Origin: Candidatus Caccovicinus merdipullorum
GTDB lineage: Bacteria > Bacillota > Clostridia > Lachnospirales > Lachnospiraceae
Assembly (NCBI GenBank): GCA_018715905.1
Contig: DVKS01000069.1
Coordinates: 1-37,341 of the forward strand
Direction: 5' to 3'
Length of the DNA: 37,341 bases
Part shown: piece by piece, positions 7,883 to 15,287 of the stretch
Numbering within the stretch: position 1 is the first letter of the stretch
How the letters are laid out: every line of letters begins with the position of its first letter
Notes under the pieces: generated by a model
What the model was told of the DNA's origin: nothing
Databases searched by the model: none
What the model saw: only the letters and a program-made list of their open reading frames with translations
Program-made: the position numbers and the translations under genes

Positions 7883-9184
7883 ATGGTACAGGAGCGCTGC
7901 CCCAATTGCTTTGAACCCGGTTATCGGGGCGGAAGCTGCGGCAGGTGCGGATTTCAGGCATCGTATGATAAGCGGAGCGTGCGCGCACTGCCTGCAGGCG
8001 TGGTATTAAAGCGGCGGTATTATCTGGGACGGCTTCTGGGTGAAGGCGGATTCGGAATTACTTATAAGGCATATGATCTGCAGGGGGGACGGCTTTGTGC
8101 CGTCAAAGAGTATGCGCCGGCAGGGATGACTCTGCGGGGAGCGGATAAGAGAAAGCTGGTGCTTTCCAGCAGGGAAAAGCAGGAGCCGTACCGGGCCGGA
8201 CTCCGGCGCTTTATGGAGGAGGCACAGATCTTAAGCCGCCTGGAACGGATTCCGGCGGTGGTGGATATTACGGACAGTTTTCAGGAGAACGATACGGCAT
8301 ACTTTGTTATGGAATTTCTGGACGGGGCTGACCTTCGCCAGATCGTAAAGGCCTCCAAAATGCGGCTGCCTGCGGAGGAGATTACCGACATTATCCTTCA
8401 GGTGGCGGTGGCAATGGACATTATCCATACCAGAACGAAGATCATCCACCGGGATATTACGCCGGACAATATTTATATTACCAGGGACAAGAAGGTAAAA
8501 CTGATCGATTTCGGCAGTGCCAAGCAGACGGTGACCGGATATGAGGGAGGGCTTTCTGTGGTGCTGAAGCCCAAGTTTGCGCCTCCGGAGCAGTTTTCTT
8601 CCAGAATGATCCAGGGCAGCTATACGGATGTATATGCTTTGGCGGGCACGTATTATTACGCGCTGACGGGGAGGATGCTGCCGGCTGCTCCTGACCGGTT
8701 AAGCGGAGCCAATTATGTGCCGCTGAAACAGATGAATCTGGGAATTCCGGACAGTGTATCCGATGCGGTGGACCGGGCGCTGGCATTAAATGTAAATCAG
8801 AGGACCCAGACCATGCAGGAGTTTATCCAGGGAATTGCAGGCGGGCTTCAGAAACGGCCCATTCAGGCTCCGCAGCCCTGCATCCAGATAACAGCAGGTC
8901 CGGAGGCCGGAAAACGATGGCCCATTCCGTCCGGTGTGCCGGTAAGCCTGGGACGGGGGGCGGCTGCCCAGCTGCAGATGCACCAGCCGGAGGATGTAAG
9001 CCGTATCCACTGCCAGATCACATGGCTTCCTGAAAAAAGGAAATTCCGGATTCAGGATCTGTCTACCTATGGAACTTTTTATCAGGGGCGTCGGTTAAAT
9101 AAGGGAACCTTATACGATGTGGCGCCGCCGGCGAAACTGATGCTGGCCAGTCCCCTCTGTGTGATTGAACTGGGACTTTATTAA
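7883..9184 (+). CDS. Soluble Ser/Thr kinase with N-terminal zinc ribbon and C-terminal FHA domain
   Basis: This is a Hanks-type kinase of 433 residues with no membrane segment. A four-cysteine ribbon (Cys6, 9, 19, 22) is followed by the catalytic domain (about 40-315). The Gly loop is GEGGFG, the ATP lysine Lys75 (CAVKEY), the catalytic loop HRDITPDN (189-196) and the metal site DFG (209-211). The P+1 segment reads LKPKFAPPEQF instead of the usual APE-type GTPxYMAPE. An FHA domain (about 345-430) follows, with LGRGAAAQL, VSRIHCQ and DLSTYGTFYQG. All catalytic residues are present, so it should be active. The fused FHA domain could recognise autophosphorylated sites or the linker threonines of the small FHA proteins. 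It is the only soluble kinase of the set and could carry signals from membrane receptors into the cytosol. A PP2C gene follows 21 bases later. Confidence 0.93.
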   Translation: MVQERCPNCFEPGYRGGSCGRCGFQASYDKRSVRALPAGVVLKRRYYLGRLLGEGGFGITYKAYDLQGGRLCAVKEYAPAGMTLRGADKRKLVLSSREKQEPYRAGLRRFMEEAQILSRLERIPAVVDITDSFQENDTAYFVMEFLDGADLRQIVKASKMRLPAEEITDIILQVAVAMDIIHTRTKIIHRDITPDNIYITRDKKVKLIDFGSAKQTVTGYEGGLSVVLKPKFAPPEQFSSRMIQGSYTDVYALAGTYYYALTGRMLPAAPDRLSGANYVPLKQMNLGIPDSVSDAVDRALALNVNQRTQTMQEFIQGIAGGLQKRPIQAPQPCIQITAGPEAGKRWPIPSGVPVSLGRGAAAQLQMHQPEDVSRIHCQITWLPEKRKFRIQDLSTYGTFYQGRRLNKGTLYDVAPPAKLMLASPLCVIELGLY

Positions 9185-9205
9185 AACAACAAGGTTGGAG
9201 TATTT

Positions 9206-10033
9206 ATGAATAGGATGGAAGAGCTGAGGGAAGAGAATCCGCGATTTGAGACCGGTATCAGCAGCATTATCGGGACAAGAAGCTATCAGCAGGATTTTGC
9301 TTTTCTCTATACGGACCGCCGGGATCTGGCAGCTCTGGTATGTGACGGCATGGGCGGTCTGGAAGGCGGTGAGAGAGCCAGCCGGACAGCCGCAGAATTA
9401 TTTGCTGCAGATCTTAAGGAGAATGGTCCGGGGGCCAATATTCCGGGCTTCCTTCAGCGGGAGGCAAAACGGATGGACAAAGCGGTAAGCGGCCTGAAAA
9501 ACGGGGAGGGAAAGCCCTTAAAGGCCGGAACTACCATGGTGGGCGTTTACTGCAGAGGAAATGAGATGAACTGGGTTTCGGTGGGAGACAGCCGGATCTA
9601 TGTGATCCGGGGCGGGCAGATCGCGGCTCAGACCAGGGACCATAATTACAGGCTGCTGTTAAAAGAGCAGCTTGCTGCCGGGCAGATTACCCGGAATTTT
9701 TACGAGACGGAAGAAAAAACGCCTCAGGCAGAGGCGCTGACCAGTTTTCTGGGGATGAACGGGTTGCGGCTTTTGGATGTAAACCGGACCCGGAACGGGA
9801 ATCTCCAGGGGGCGCGGACGCTGCTTCCGGAAGATATTGTGCTGCTGTGCAGCGACGGCGTTTATAAAAGCTTAAGCGACAGCCAGATCCTTGCCATGGT
9901 GCGGGACAATGATATCGACATGAATATTGCCGCCGACCGGCTGACGGCCATGGCCCTCCGGTACGGCGTACGAGGGCAGGATAATACAACGGTGATTTTG
10001 CTGCGATACCGGGGGGAACAGGAGGAAAGCTGA
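9206..10033 (+). CDS. PP2C-type Ser/Thr phosphatase (second)
   Basis: This 275-residue cytosolic PP2C has GTRSYQQDF with metal ligand Asp30, LVCDGMGGLEGGE with Asp47, WVSVGDSRIYVI, LLCSDGVYKSL and GQDNTTVILL. The QQD form of the first motif is common in Firmicute PP2C enzymes, and the aspartates are complete, so activity is expected. It is clearly different in sequence from the phosphatase at 4621, so the island has two non-redundant erasers. Its stop codon overlaps the start of the receptor kinase gene at 10033 (sequence TGATG), so production of the phosphatase and that kinase is coupled, as in prpC-prkC pairs. The most likely substrate is that kinase; this is inference from gene order. Confidence 0.94.
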   Translation: MNRMEELREENPRFETGISSIIGTRSYQQDFAFLYTDRRDLAALVCDGMGGLEGGERASRTAAELFAADLKENGPGANIPGFLQREAKRMDKAVSGLKNGEGKPLKAGTTMVGVYCRGNEMNWVSVGDSRIYVIRGGQIAAQTRDHNYRLLLKEQLAAGQITRNFYETEEKTPQAEALTSFLGMNGLRLLDVNRTRNGNLQGARTLLPEDIVLLCSDGVYKSLSDSQILAMVRDNDIDMNIAADRLTAMALRYGVRGQDNTTVILLRYRGEQEES

Positions 10034-12192
10034 TGATACGCTGTCTGAATTGCATGGAAATATTTGACGAGGTGTACGGCGTCTGCCCGCACTGCGGCTT
10101 TATACCGGGATCTCCGCCCAAGGAGGCTTATCATCTTTTTCCGGGTACCGTGCTGCGGGGCCGCTATATTGTAGGAACTACAGTGGGTTTCGGCGGTTTC
10201 GGTATTACCTACCGGGCCTGGGATAAGACGCTGGATAAGATGGTTGCCATCAAGGAGTTTTATCCCAACGGGCTGGTAAACCGGGTGCCGGGTGAGAAGA
10301 CGGTGATTATTTATTCGGGAAACCGGGCGAATGAATTTGAAAACGGAAAGATCCGCTTCCTGGCGGAGGCCAGAAACATGGCCATGTTCAACACCCATCC
10401 GAATATTGTAAATGTATATGAATTTTTCGAAGAAAACAATACGGCTTACATTGCCATGGAATTTTTAAAAGGGATGTCTTTTAAGCAGTATATTGCAGCC
10501 CAGGGAGGAAAGATCGGCTGGCAGACAGCTGTCAGCGTGGTTTTGTCGGTGCTTGACGGCTTAAAGGAGATTCACCGGGCAAAGATCATCCACCGTGATG
10601 TAAGTCCGGATAATATATTTCTGGTGCCTACCGATGATGGGAAGGACTACCGGATCAAACTGATTGACTTCGGTGCGGCCCGGTTTGCAAGCGGCGAGGA
10701 GGAAAAGACCTTGTCCATTATCTTAAAACCAGGCTATGCGCCGCCGGAGCAGTATCGGAGCAAAAGCCGGCAGGGACCGTGGACCGATCTGTACGCAGTA
10801 GGAGCGGTGCTTTACCGGGCCATCACCGGAATCATGCCGGAAGAGTCGGTGAACCGGATGGTGGAGGATCATTTAAAGCCGCCCATTGAAATCGTGCCGG
10901 AAGTACCCCAGTATTTAAGCGACAGCATTATGCGGGCCATGGCGCTGAACCAGGAACTGCGGTTCCAGAATGTGGACCAGTTCCGGGAAGCCATACAGAA
11001 CAAAGCGAAGGTGCGCAGTGTCAGCGGAGAACTGAAGCGGCGGAAAACCATCCGGGGTGTAAGCATTGCCGGAATCTGTCTGGTGGTGCTGGCTGCCTCG
11101 GCGGTGTGCGTACAGATCTACCGGGGCAAGCAGCAGGCTCTTTATAATATTGAAGCACAGCTGACGGTCAGCATGCCGGATCTGAACGGAGAGAAGGAAG
11201 AACAGGTGCAGGCGGCGGGAGTCCTCGGCAGTGAAGGAGAGACCCAGGATGGCCGGGCCTATGAGCTGGTTTCCTCTGACGATATGCTGGCGCAGATGCT
11301 TAAAGAGTATCAGGGGAGTTTCCAGAAGGTGGAAGTAGAAGCCGGCCGGTGCGTTTCACGGGAGGCATATGGGGAAGCTCTTTCGGAAGAGATTTCTTCG
11401 GGGAGCCTGCCTTCCGTCTTTGAGTCCACGGGCATCGGACCGGAGGACAAGGAGCTGTGGGAAGCGCTGGGAAGCCTGGAAGCTGCCTATGAGGCTGTTG
11501 ATGAGAAGGAGTATTATTTTCTGGGAGATGAGGCCTTTCAGGAGGCCTTCGGGCAGGAGAAAAAGCAGATGCCAGTTTCCTTTTCTGCTCCGGTACTGTA
11601 TGTAAATACGTATCTGATGCCGGAGGATGCCATTCCCGATGATATCCGGAGCGTGGACCAGCTTGTGGATGGAGATGGAAAGATCAGCTACTGCGTAAGC
11701 AGCAGGGAGAGAGAAATGTACCGGGAGGCCTTTGGCGTACCCCAGGAAGAACTTTCCAAAGCAGAGTACGCCCCCTTTGAAGAGACGGAAAGGGAAGATG
11801 CCTTCGGATATGAACCGTTCCTGCGCAGGGAGACGGTTTATTATCTGGGCAGTACCGATGACTATGAAGCAGTGCGCGCCAGCCTGGGCGGCATATATAA
11901 GATGGTGGTGCTGACCGGACTTCAGGAAGAAGGAAAGGTAAAAGGCCGGTTTACCCACCTCTGGAGCATTAATGGCTCTCTGGAGGGCCAGGCAAAGCAG
12001 GCGGCGGACAATCTGGTGTATTATCTGCTGGGAGAGTCGGCTCAGGATGTATTCAACCTGCAGAACGGCAACGGATTATCCTTAAATAAAAATATGATGG
12101 AAACGTATGTGGACGGCAATGATGAGTTCCAGGAGATCCTGGACCATCTGGACAGTCTGCAAATGGAGTATGGAAGTGAGGAGCGGTCATGA
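10033..12192 (+). CDS. Receptor Ser/Thr kinase with solute-binding-protein-like extracellular domain
   Basis: This is a 719-residue protein. The N-terminal ribbon is CLNCMEIFDEVYGVCPHCG (Cys4, 7, 18, 21). The kinase domain covers about 40-320, with GFGGFG, Lys74 (VAIKEFY), HRDVSPDN (187-194), DFG (212-214) and LKPGYAPPEQY. One transmembrane helix lies at about 343-362. The roughly 355-residue outer part lacks PASTA repeats. It reads like a type 1 extracellular solute-binding protein, with an alternating alpha/beta pattern, SAPVLYVNTYLMP near the hinge region, and a C-terminal helix pair around AADNLVYYLLGESAQDVF. This suggests a kinase gated by a small ligand such as a sugar, peptide or wall fragment. 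It overlaps the PP2C gene before it and the pseudokinase gene after it. The kinase call is firm; the solute-binding fold needs a profile or structure search. Confidence 0.88.
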   Translation: MIRCLNCMEIFDEVYGVCPHCGFIPGSPPKEAYHLFPGTVLRGRYIVGTTVGFGGFGITYRAWDKTLDKMVAIKEFYPNGLVNRVPGEKTVIIYSGNRANEFENGKIRFLAEARNMAMFNTHPNIVNVYEFFEENNTAYIAMEFLKGMSFKQYIAAQGGKIGWQTAVSVVLSVLDGLKEIHRAKIIHRDVSPDNIFLVPTDDGKDYRIKLIDFGAARFASGEEEKTLSIILKPGYAPPEQYRSKSRQGPWTDLYAVGAVLYRAITGIMPEESVNRMVEDHLKPPIEIVPEVPQYLSDSIMRAMALNQELRFQNVDQFREAIQNKAKVRSVSGELKRRKTIRGVSIAGICLVVLAASAVCVQIYRGKQQALYNIEAQLTVSMPDLNGEKEEQVQAAGVLGSEGETQDGRAYELVSSDDMLAQMLKEYQGSFQKVEVEAGRCVSREAYGEALSEEISSGSLPSVFESTGIGPEDKELWEALGSLEAAYEAVDEKEYYFLGDEAFQEAFGQEKKQMPVSFSAPVLYVNTYLMPEDAIPDDIRSVDQLVDGDGKISYCVSSREREMYREAFGVPQEELSKAEYAPFEETEREDAFGYEPFLRRETVYYLGSTDDYEAVRASLGGIYKMVVLTGLQEEGKVKGRFTHLWSINGSLEGQAKQAADNLVYYLLGESAQDVFNLQNGNGLSLNKNMMETYVDGNDEFQEILDHLDSLQMEYGSEERS

Positions 12193-14603
12193 GACGATGT
12201 CTGCAATGCATGAATGAATATCCGGAGGAATATGAGGATGTATGCCCCTACTGCGGGTATGTGCACGGCGGCACGGAAAACGGCAGCGGGGACCTTCGGC
12301 CGGGGACGATTCTTCAGGGCCGCTACATTGTGGGTACAGTGTTAAAAAGCCGGGATATGGATCTTTGCTATATCGGATGGGATGCTCTTTTTGAACGAAA
12401 GGTGATGATTCAGGAATATTTCCCCAGATACTGTGCTTCCAGATCTGCAGGGGATGAACTCTCCATCTACAGTTCCAAAGAAGAGATTTATAAAAAAGGG
12501 CTGGAACTTTTTTACCGGCAGAGCCGGGAACTGATCCGCCTTTATAAAGAAGAAGATATTGTCACTTACCATGCCTGCTTTTACGGAAACAAAACGGCTT
12601 ATGCGGTGATGGAGTACCGGAAAGAGCCTACCCTGGAAGAGTATATGAAGGGGAGAACGCTAAAAAGCAGGGAAGCCATGAATTTTCTCATGGCAGCCGT
12701 CCGAAGTCTTGAGAAGGCCAGCCGGCTGGGAATCTTCCACGGAAGGCTGGATGTGTCATCTTTCTGGGTAACGGGAAACGGCCGGCTGGTGTTAAAGGAT
12801 TTTGGCGCCTGGAGATACGTCAGCGGCGAGCCGGGTATTGTGGATTACGGAAGAGCCGGAGAACAGACGGATGTGTGTGGGCTGGCTAAACTTTTCTGCC
12901 GGATGATAACCGGAAAGGAAATTGCCGATGCAGATAAGCTGGATGGAGAACTGCTGCGCTGTCAGGTACAGTTAAAGCGCCATGTGACAGCCGCACTGAA
13001 ACGTGCCCTGGCCCATCAGACGGATTCTCTCCGGCTGTTTGAAGAAGAGCTGGAGGGGCCTGTGCGCAGGCGCCTTGGCCGCAGAGAAAACGGCCAGAAA
13101 GGAAAGAAGAAAAAGCCGCTGCCCAAATGGATCCTGTGGGCCTGCGGAGGCGGCACTTTACTTTTGACGGCCGCCGCTGTTCTGGCTGCGTTTTTTCTGG
13201 TGCGGCATATGCAGGCTGTGGGAGAAGAGGCGGCAGAGGCAGAAACGATGGTCCGGGTCCCCAATGTGGTGAATATGGATGTAGAGGAGGCGGAACGGCA
13301 GCTTCGTGCCCACGGGCTGTCTCTGAACCAGGAAGATGCGGATTTTTCCGATGAGATTGCAGAAGGGAAGATCTCATATCAGATCCAGAAGGAGGGGACG
13401 CTGGTGGCGGAAGGGACTGCCGTCCAGGTAACAGTCAGCAAGGGGAAAGAGAAATATCCCCTTCCCATGGTGATCGGCCTTTCCAGCAAAGAAGCGGAAA
13501 AAATCCTTGCAGAGGCCGGATTTACCAATGTGACTCTGGTGGACAGTCAGGAAGAGGGCGCTTATGATACAGTGGTTTCTGTATCGGTGAACGGAGTGCC
13601 CCAGACGGCAGAACCGGAAGAAGAAGGGGAAAGTAAGGATCGGCTGGAGACCATCCTTCAGTGGCTGGAGCAGTTTTCCGGAGAAGAAACGGCAGAGACG
13701 GAACTGGTGGAACCGGACGCCGGTATTCAGCTGACAATCTGCAAGAAGGAACCGGAGACAGCGGCGGTGCAGGTGCAGGTGCCGGATGTAAAAGGATATG
13801 CGGCGTCTGCGGCAGCAGAGATCCTGACATCGGCAGGGCTGCAGGTGAACCTGACCGTAGAAAACAGCACAGAGCCAAAGGGAACGGTGATTTCCCAGGA
13901 ACCGGAGGCCGGGGAGGAATATCCGGCCAATGGATATGTAACAATCCGGATCAGCCAGGGACCGGAGCAGATTATTATGCCGGATCTGCGGTTTATGGAT
14001 CTGGAGGAGGCAAAAAAGGAACTGGAGGCCAGAGGGCTTAAGCTGACCAGCGTGGAAGAAAAGTACAGTGCTACTGTGGCAGAGGGAAAGATCATAACCC
14101 AGAATATTGACCCGGGTACTGCGGTACCGGAAGGACAGGGAATTGCGGTGCAGGTAAGTCTGGGAGCAGAGTCCCGGGAAGAGGAAGAGGCGGACAGACC
14201 AAGGCAGACCCAGGCGCCAAAACCGACCCAGGCGCCAACTGCGCCTGCCGCCACAACGCCTGCCGTGCCGGAAACCGCTGAAACGGCGCCTGCCGCAGCA
14301 GTTCCCGGCGGGAGTGAGGCGGCTTTGGAGACATCAGCCGGAGCCGGATCTTCTGCGGCAGATCCGGCGAAAGAAACATCGGCGGCGAAATCGGAAACGG
14401 GAGATTCATCGGGGCCGGGGAACCTTTTAGAAGATGGCGATACGGCCGGCTCTGGGAATCCCGCAGGTTCTGCGATTGACGGATCCGGTCCCGGCGCACC
14501 GACTGGCGGTGAAAATGACAAAATCGGCGTGGGAGATGCCCCGGACAACAATACATCTGCTGTCGTAATTGACAGCATTCCCACCCAAAAAGCAGTGGAT
14601 TAA
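12189..14603 (+). CDS. PASTA receptor pseudokinase
   Basis: This 804-residue protein has the same plan as the active kinase at 15284: ribbon (Cys4, 7, 19, 22), kinase fold (about 40-300), transmembrane helix (about 316-337), four PASTA repeats (about 355-660), and a long Ala/Pro/Gly/Ser-rich tail. The catalytic site is degraded. The Gly loop is LKSRDMDLCYIG, the ATP lysine is Gln75 (VMIQEYF), and HRDxxxxN reads HGRLDVSS, losing both the catalytic Asp and the metal-binding Asn. The PPEQY segment is gone, and only DFG (204-206) remains. It should not transfer phosphate. It may instead bind muropeptides outside and act as an allosteric or scaffold partner inside. PASTA repeat 2 carries an acidic insertion of about 40 residues not seen in the active paralogue. 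The reading frame is long and intact, so it is a maintained pseudokinase, not a decaying gene. Confidence 0.9.
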   Translation: MRRCLQCMNEYPEEYEDVCPYCGYVHGGTENGSGDLRPGTILQGRYIVGTVLKSRDMDLCYIGWDALFERKVMIQEYFPRYCASRSAGDELSIYSSKEEIYKKGLELFYRQSRELIRLYKEEDIVTYHACFYGNKTAYAVMEYRKEPTLEEYMKGRTLKSREAMNFLMAAVRSLEKASRLGIFHGRLDVSSFWVTGNGRLVLKDFGAWRYVSGEPGIVDYGRAGEQTDVCGLAKLFCRMITGKEIADADKLDGELLRCQVQLKRHVTAALKRALAHQTDSLRLFEEELEGPVRRRLGRRENGQKGKKKKPLPKWILWACGGGTLLLTAAAVLAAFFLVRHMQAVGEEAAEAETMVRVPNVVNMDVEEAERQLRAHGLSLNQEDADFSDEIAEGKISYQIQKEGTLVAEGTAVQVTVSKGKEKYPLPMVIGLSSKEAEKILAEAGFTNVTLVDSQEEGAYDTVVSVSVNGVPQTAEPEEEGESKDRLETILQWLEQFSGEETAETELVEPDAGIQLTICKKEPETAAVQVQVPDVKGYAASAAAEILTSAGLQVNLTVENSTEPKGTVISQEPEAGEEYPANGYVTIRISQGPEQIIMPDLRFMDLEEAKKELEARGLKLTSVEEKYSATVAEGKIITQNIDPGTAVPEGQGIAVQVSLGAESREEEEADRPRQTQAPKPTQAPTAPAATTPAVPETAETAPAAAVPGGSEAALETSAGAGSSAADPAKETSAAKSETGDSSGPGNLLEDGDTAGSGNPAGSAIDGSGPGAPTGGENDKIGVGDAPDNNTSAVVIDSIPTQKAVD

Positions 14604-14618
14604 AAGGAGGTACTTCAT

Positions 14619-15287
14619 ATGAACTTGCTTCGATGCAGCAACGGCCATTATTACGATGGAGACCGCTATAAAGACTGTCCATTCTGCAGCGGCCAGAACC
14701 AGGCCGGTGATTTTGATACGGTCGATTTTCAGCCGAATGATCAGGGAGCATCTGTTATGACCCGAAGGGAAAACAGTCCGGCAGATCCGCCGACGCAAAA
14801 GAAACCGGCCGCACCGGAACAGGCAGCAGATCCTTTGGGCGGCGCCATTGACATTGCCCAGCAGGGGATGACACTTTCGGATGATGAGGGCCGGACTGTC
14901 AGCTATTATGACCGTAAGATCCAGGAGCCGGTGTTGGGAGAACCGGTAGTAGGCTGGCTGGTGTGTACAAAGGGCCGGTATTTCGGCCAGAGTTTTGCTT
15001 TAAAGTCAGGCCGTAATTTTATCGGACGCAGTGATTCCATGGATGTGATCCTGAAGGGAGAACCTTCCGTGTCCAGAGACCGGCATGCGGTGGTGGTCTA
15101 TGAACCCAGGGAGCGGATTTTCATCGCCCAGCCAGGAGATTCCCGGGAACTGTTTTATGTAAATGATAAAGTGGTGCTGGACAATGTGGAGTTAAAGCCG
15201 CGGGATGAGATGTCTATCGGGAAGATCAGCCTGCTGCTGATTCCCTTCTGTACCAAAGAGTTTGCCTGGGAGGATCTGGTGGAATGA
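14619..15287 (+). CDS. Zinc-ribbon FHA-domain protein (third, paralogue of the first)
   Basis: This 222-residue reader closely matches the gene at 2867. It has the ribbon CSNGHYYDGDRYKDCPFC (Cys6, His10, Cys20, Cys23), a linker with TVDF (Thr34) and TVSYY (Thr93) motifs, and an FHA domain (about 108-215) with GWLVCTKG, IGRSDSMDV, VSRDRHAVV and LFYVNDKVVL. A very strong AAAGGAGG ribosome site precedes the ATG, so it may be made in excess over its neighbours. It sits between the pseudokinase and the active PASTA kinase and overlaps the latter by four bases (ATGA). This position suggests that it is a direct substrate or adaptor of the active kinase, comparable in logic to GarA and PknB/PknG. That parallel is inferred. 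Confidence 0.92.
   Translation: MNLLRCSNGHYYDGDRYKDCPFCSGQNQAGDFDTVDFQPNDQGASVMTRRENSPADPPTQKKPAAPEQAADPLGGAIDIAQQGMTLSDDEGRTVSYYDRKIQEPVLGEPVVGWLVCTKGRYFGQSFALKSGRNFIGRSDSMDVILKGEPSVSRDRHAVVVYEPRERIFIAQPGDSRELFYVNDKVVLDNVELKPRDEMSIGKISLLLIPFCTKEFAWEDLVE

Noticed and set aside
13727-14584. 285-codon minus-strand frame
   Set aside because: It mirrors the PASTA repeats and Ala/Pro/Ser tail of the pseudokinase gene; its serine/alanine-rich translation reflects that composition and no start signal is present.
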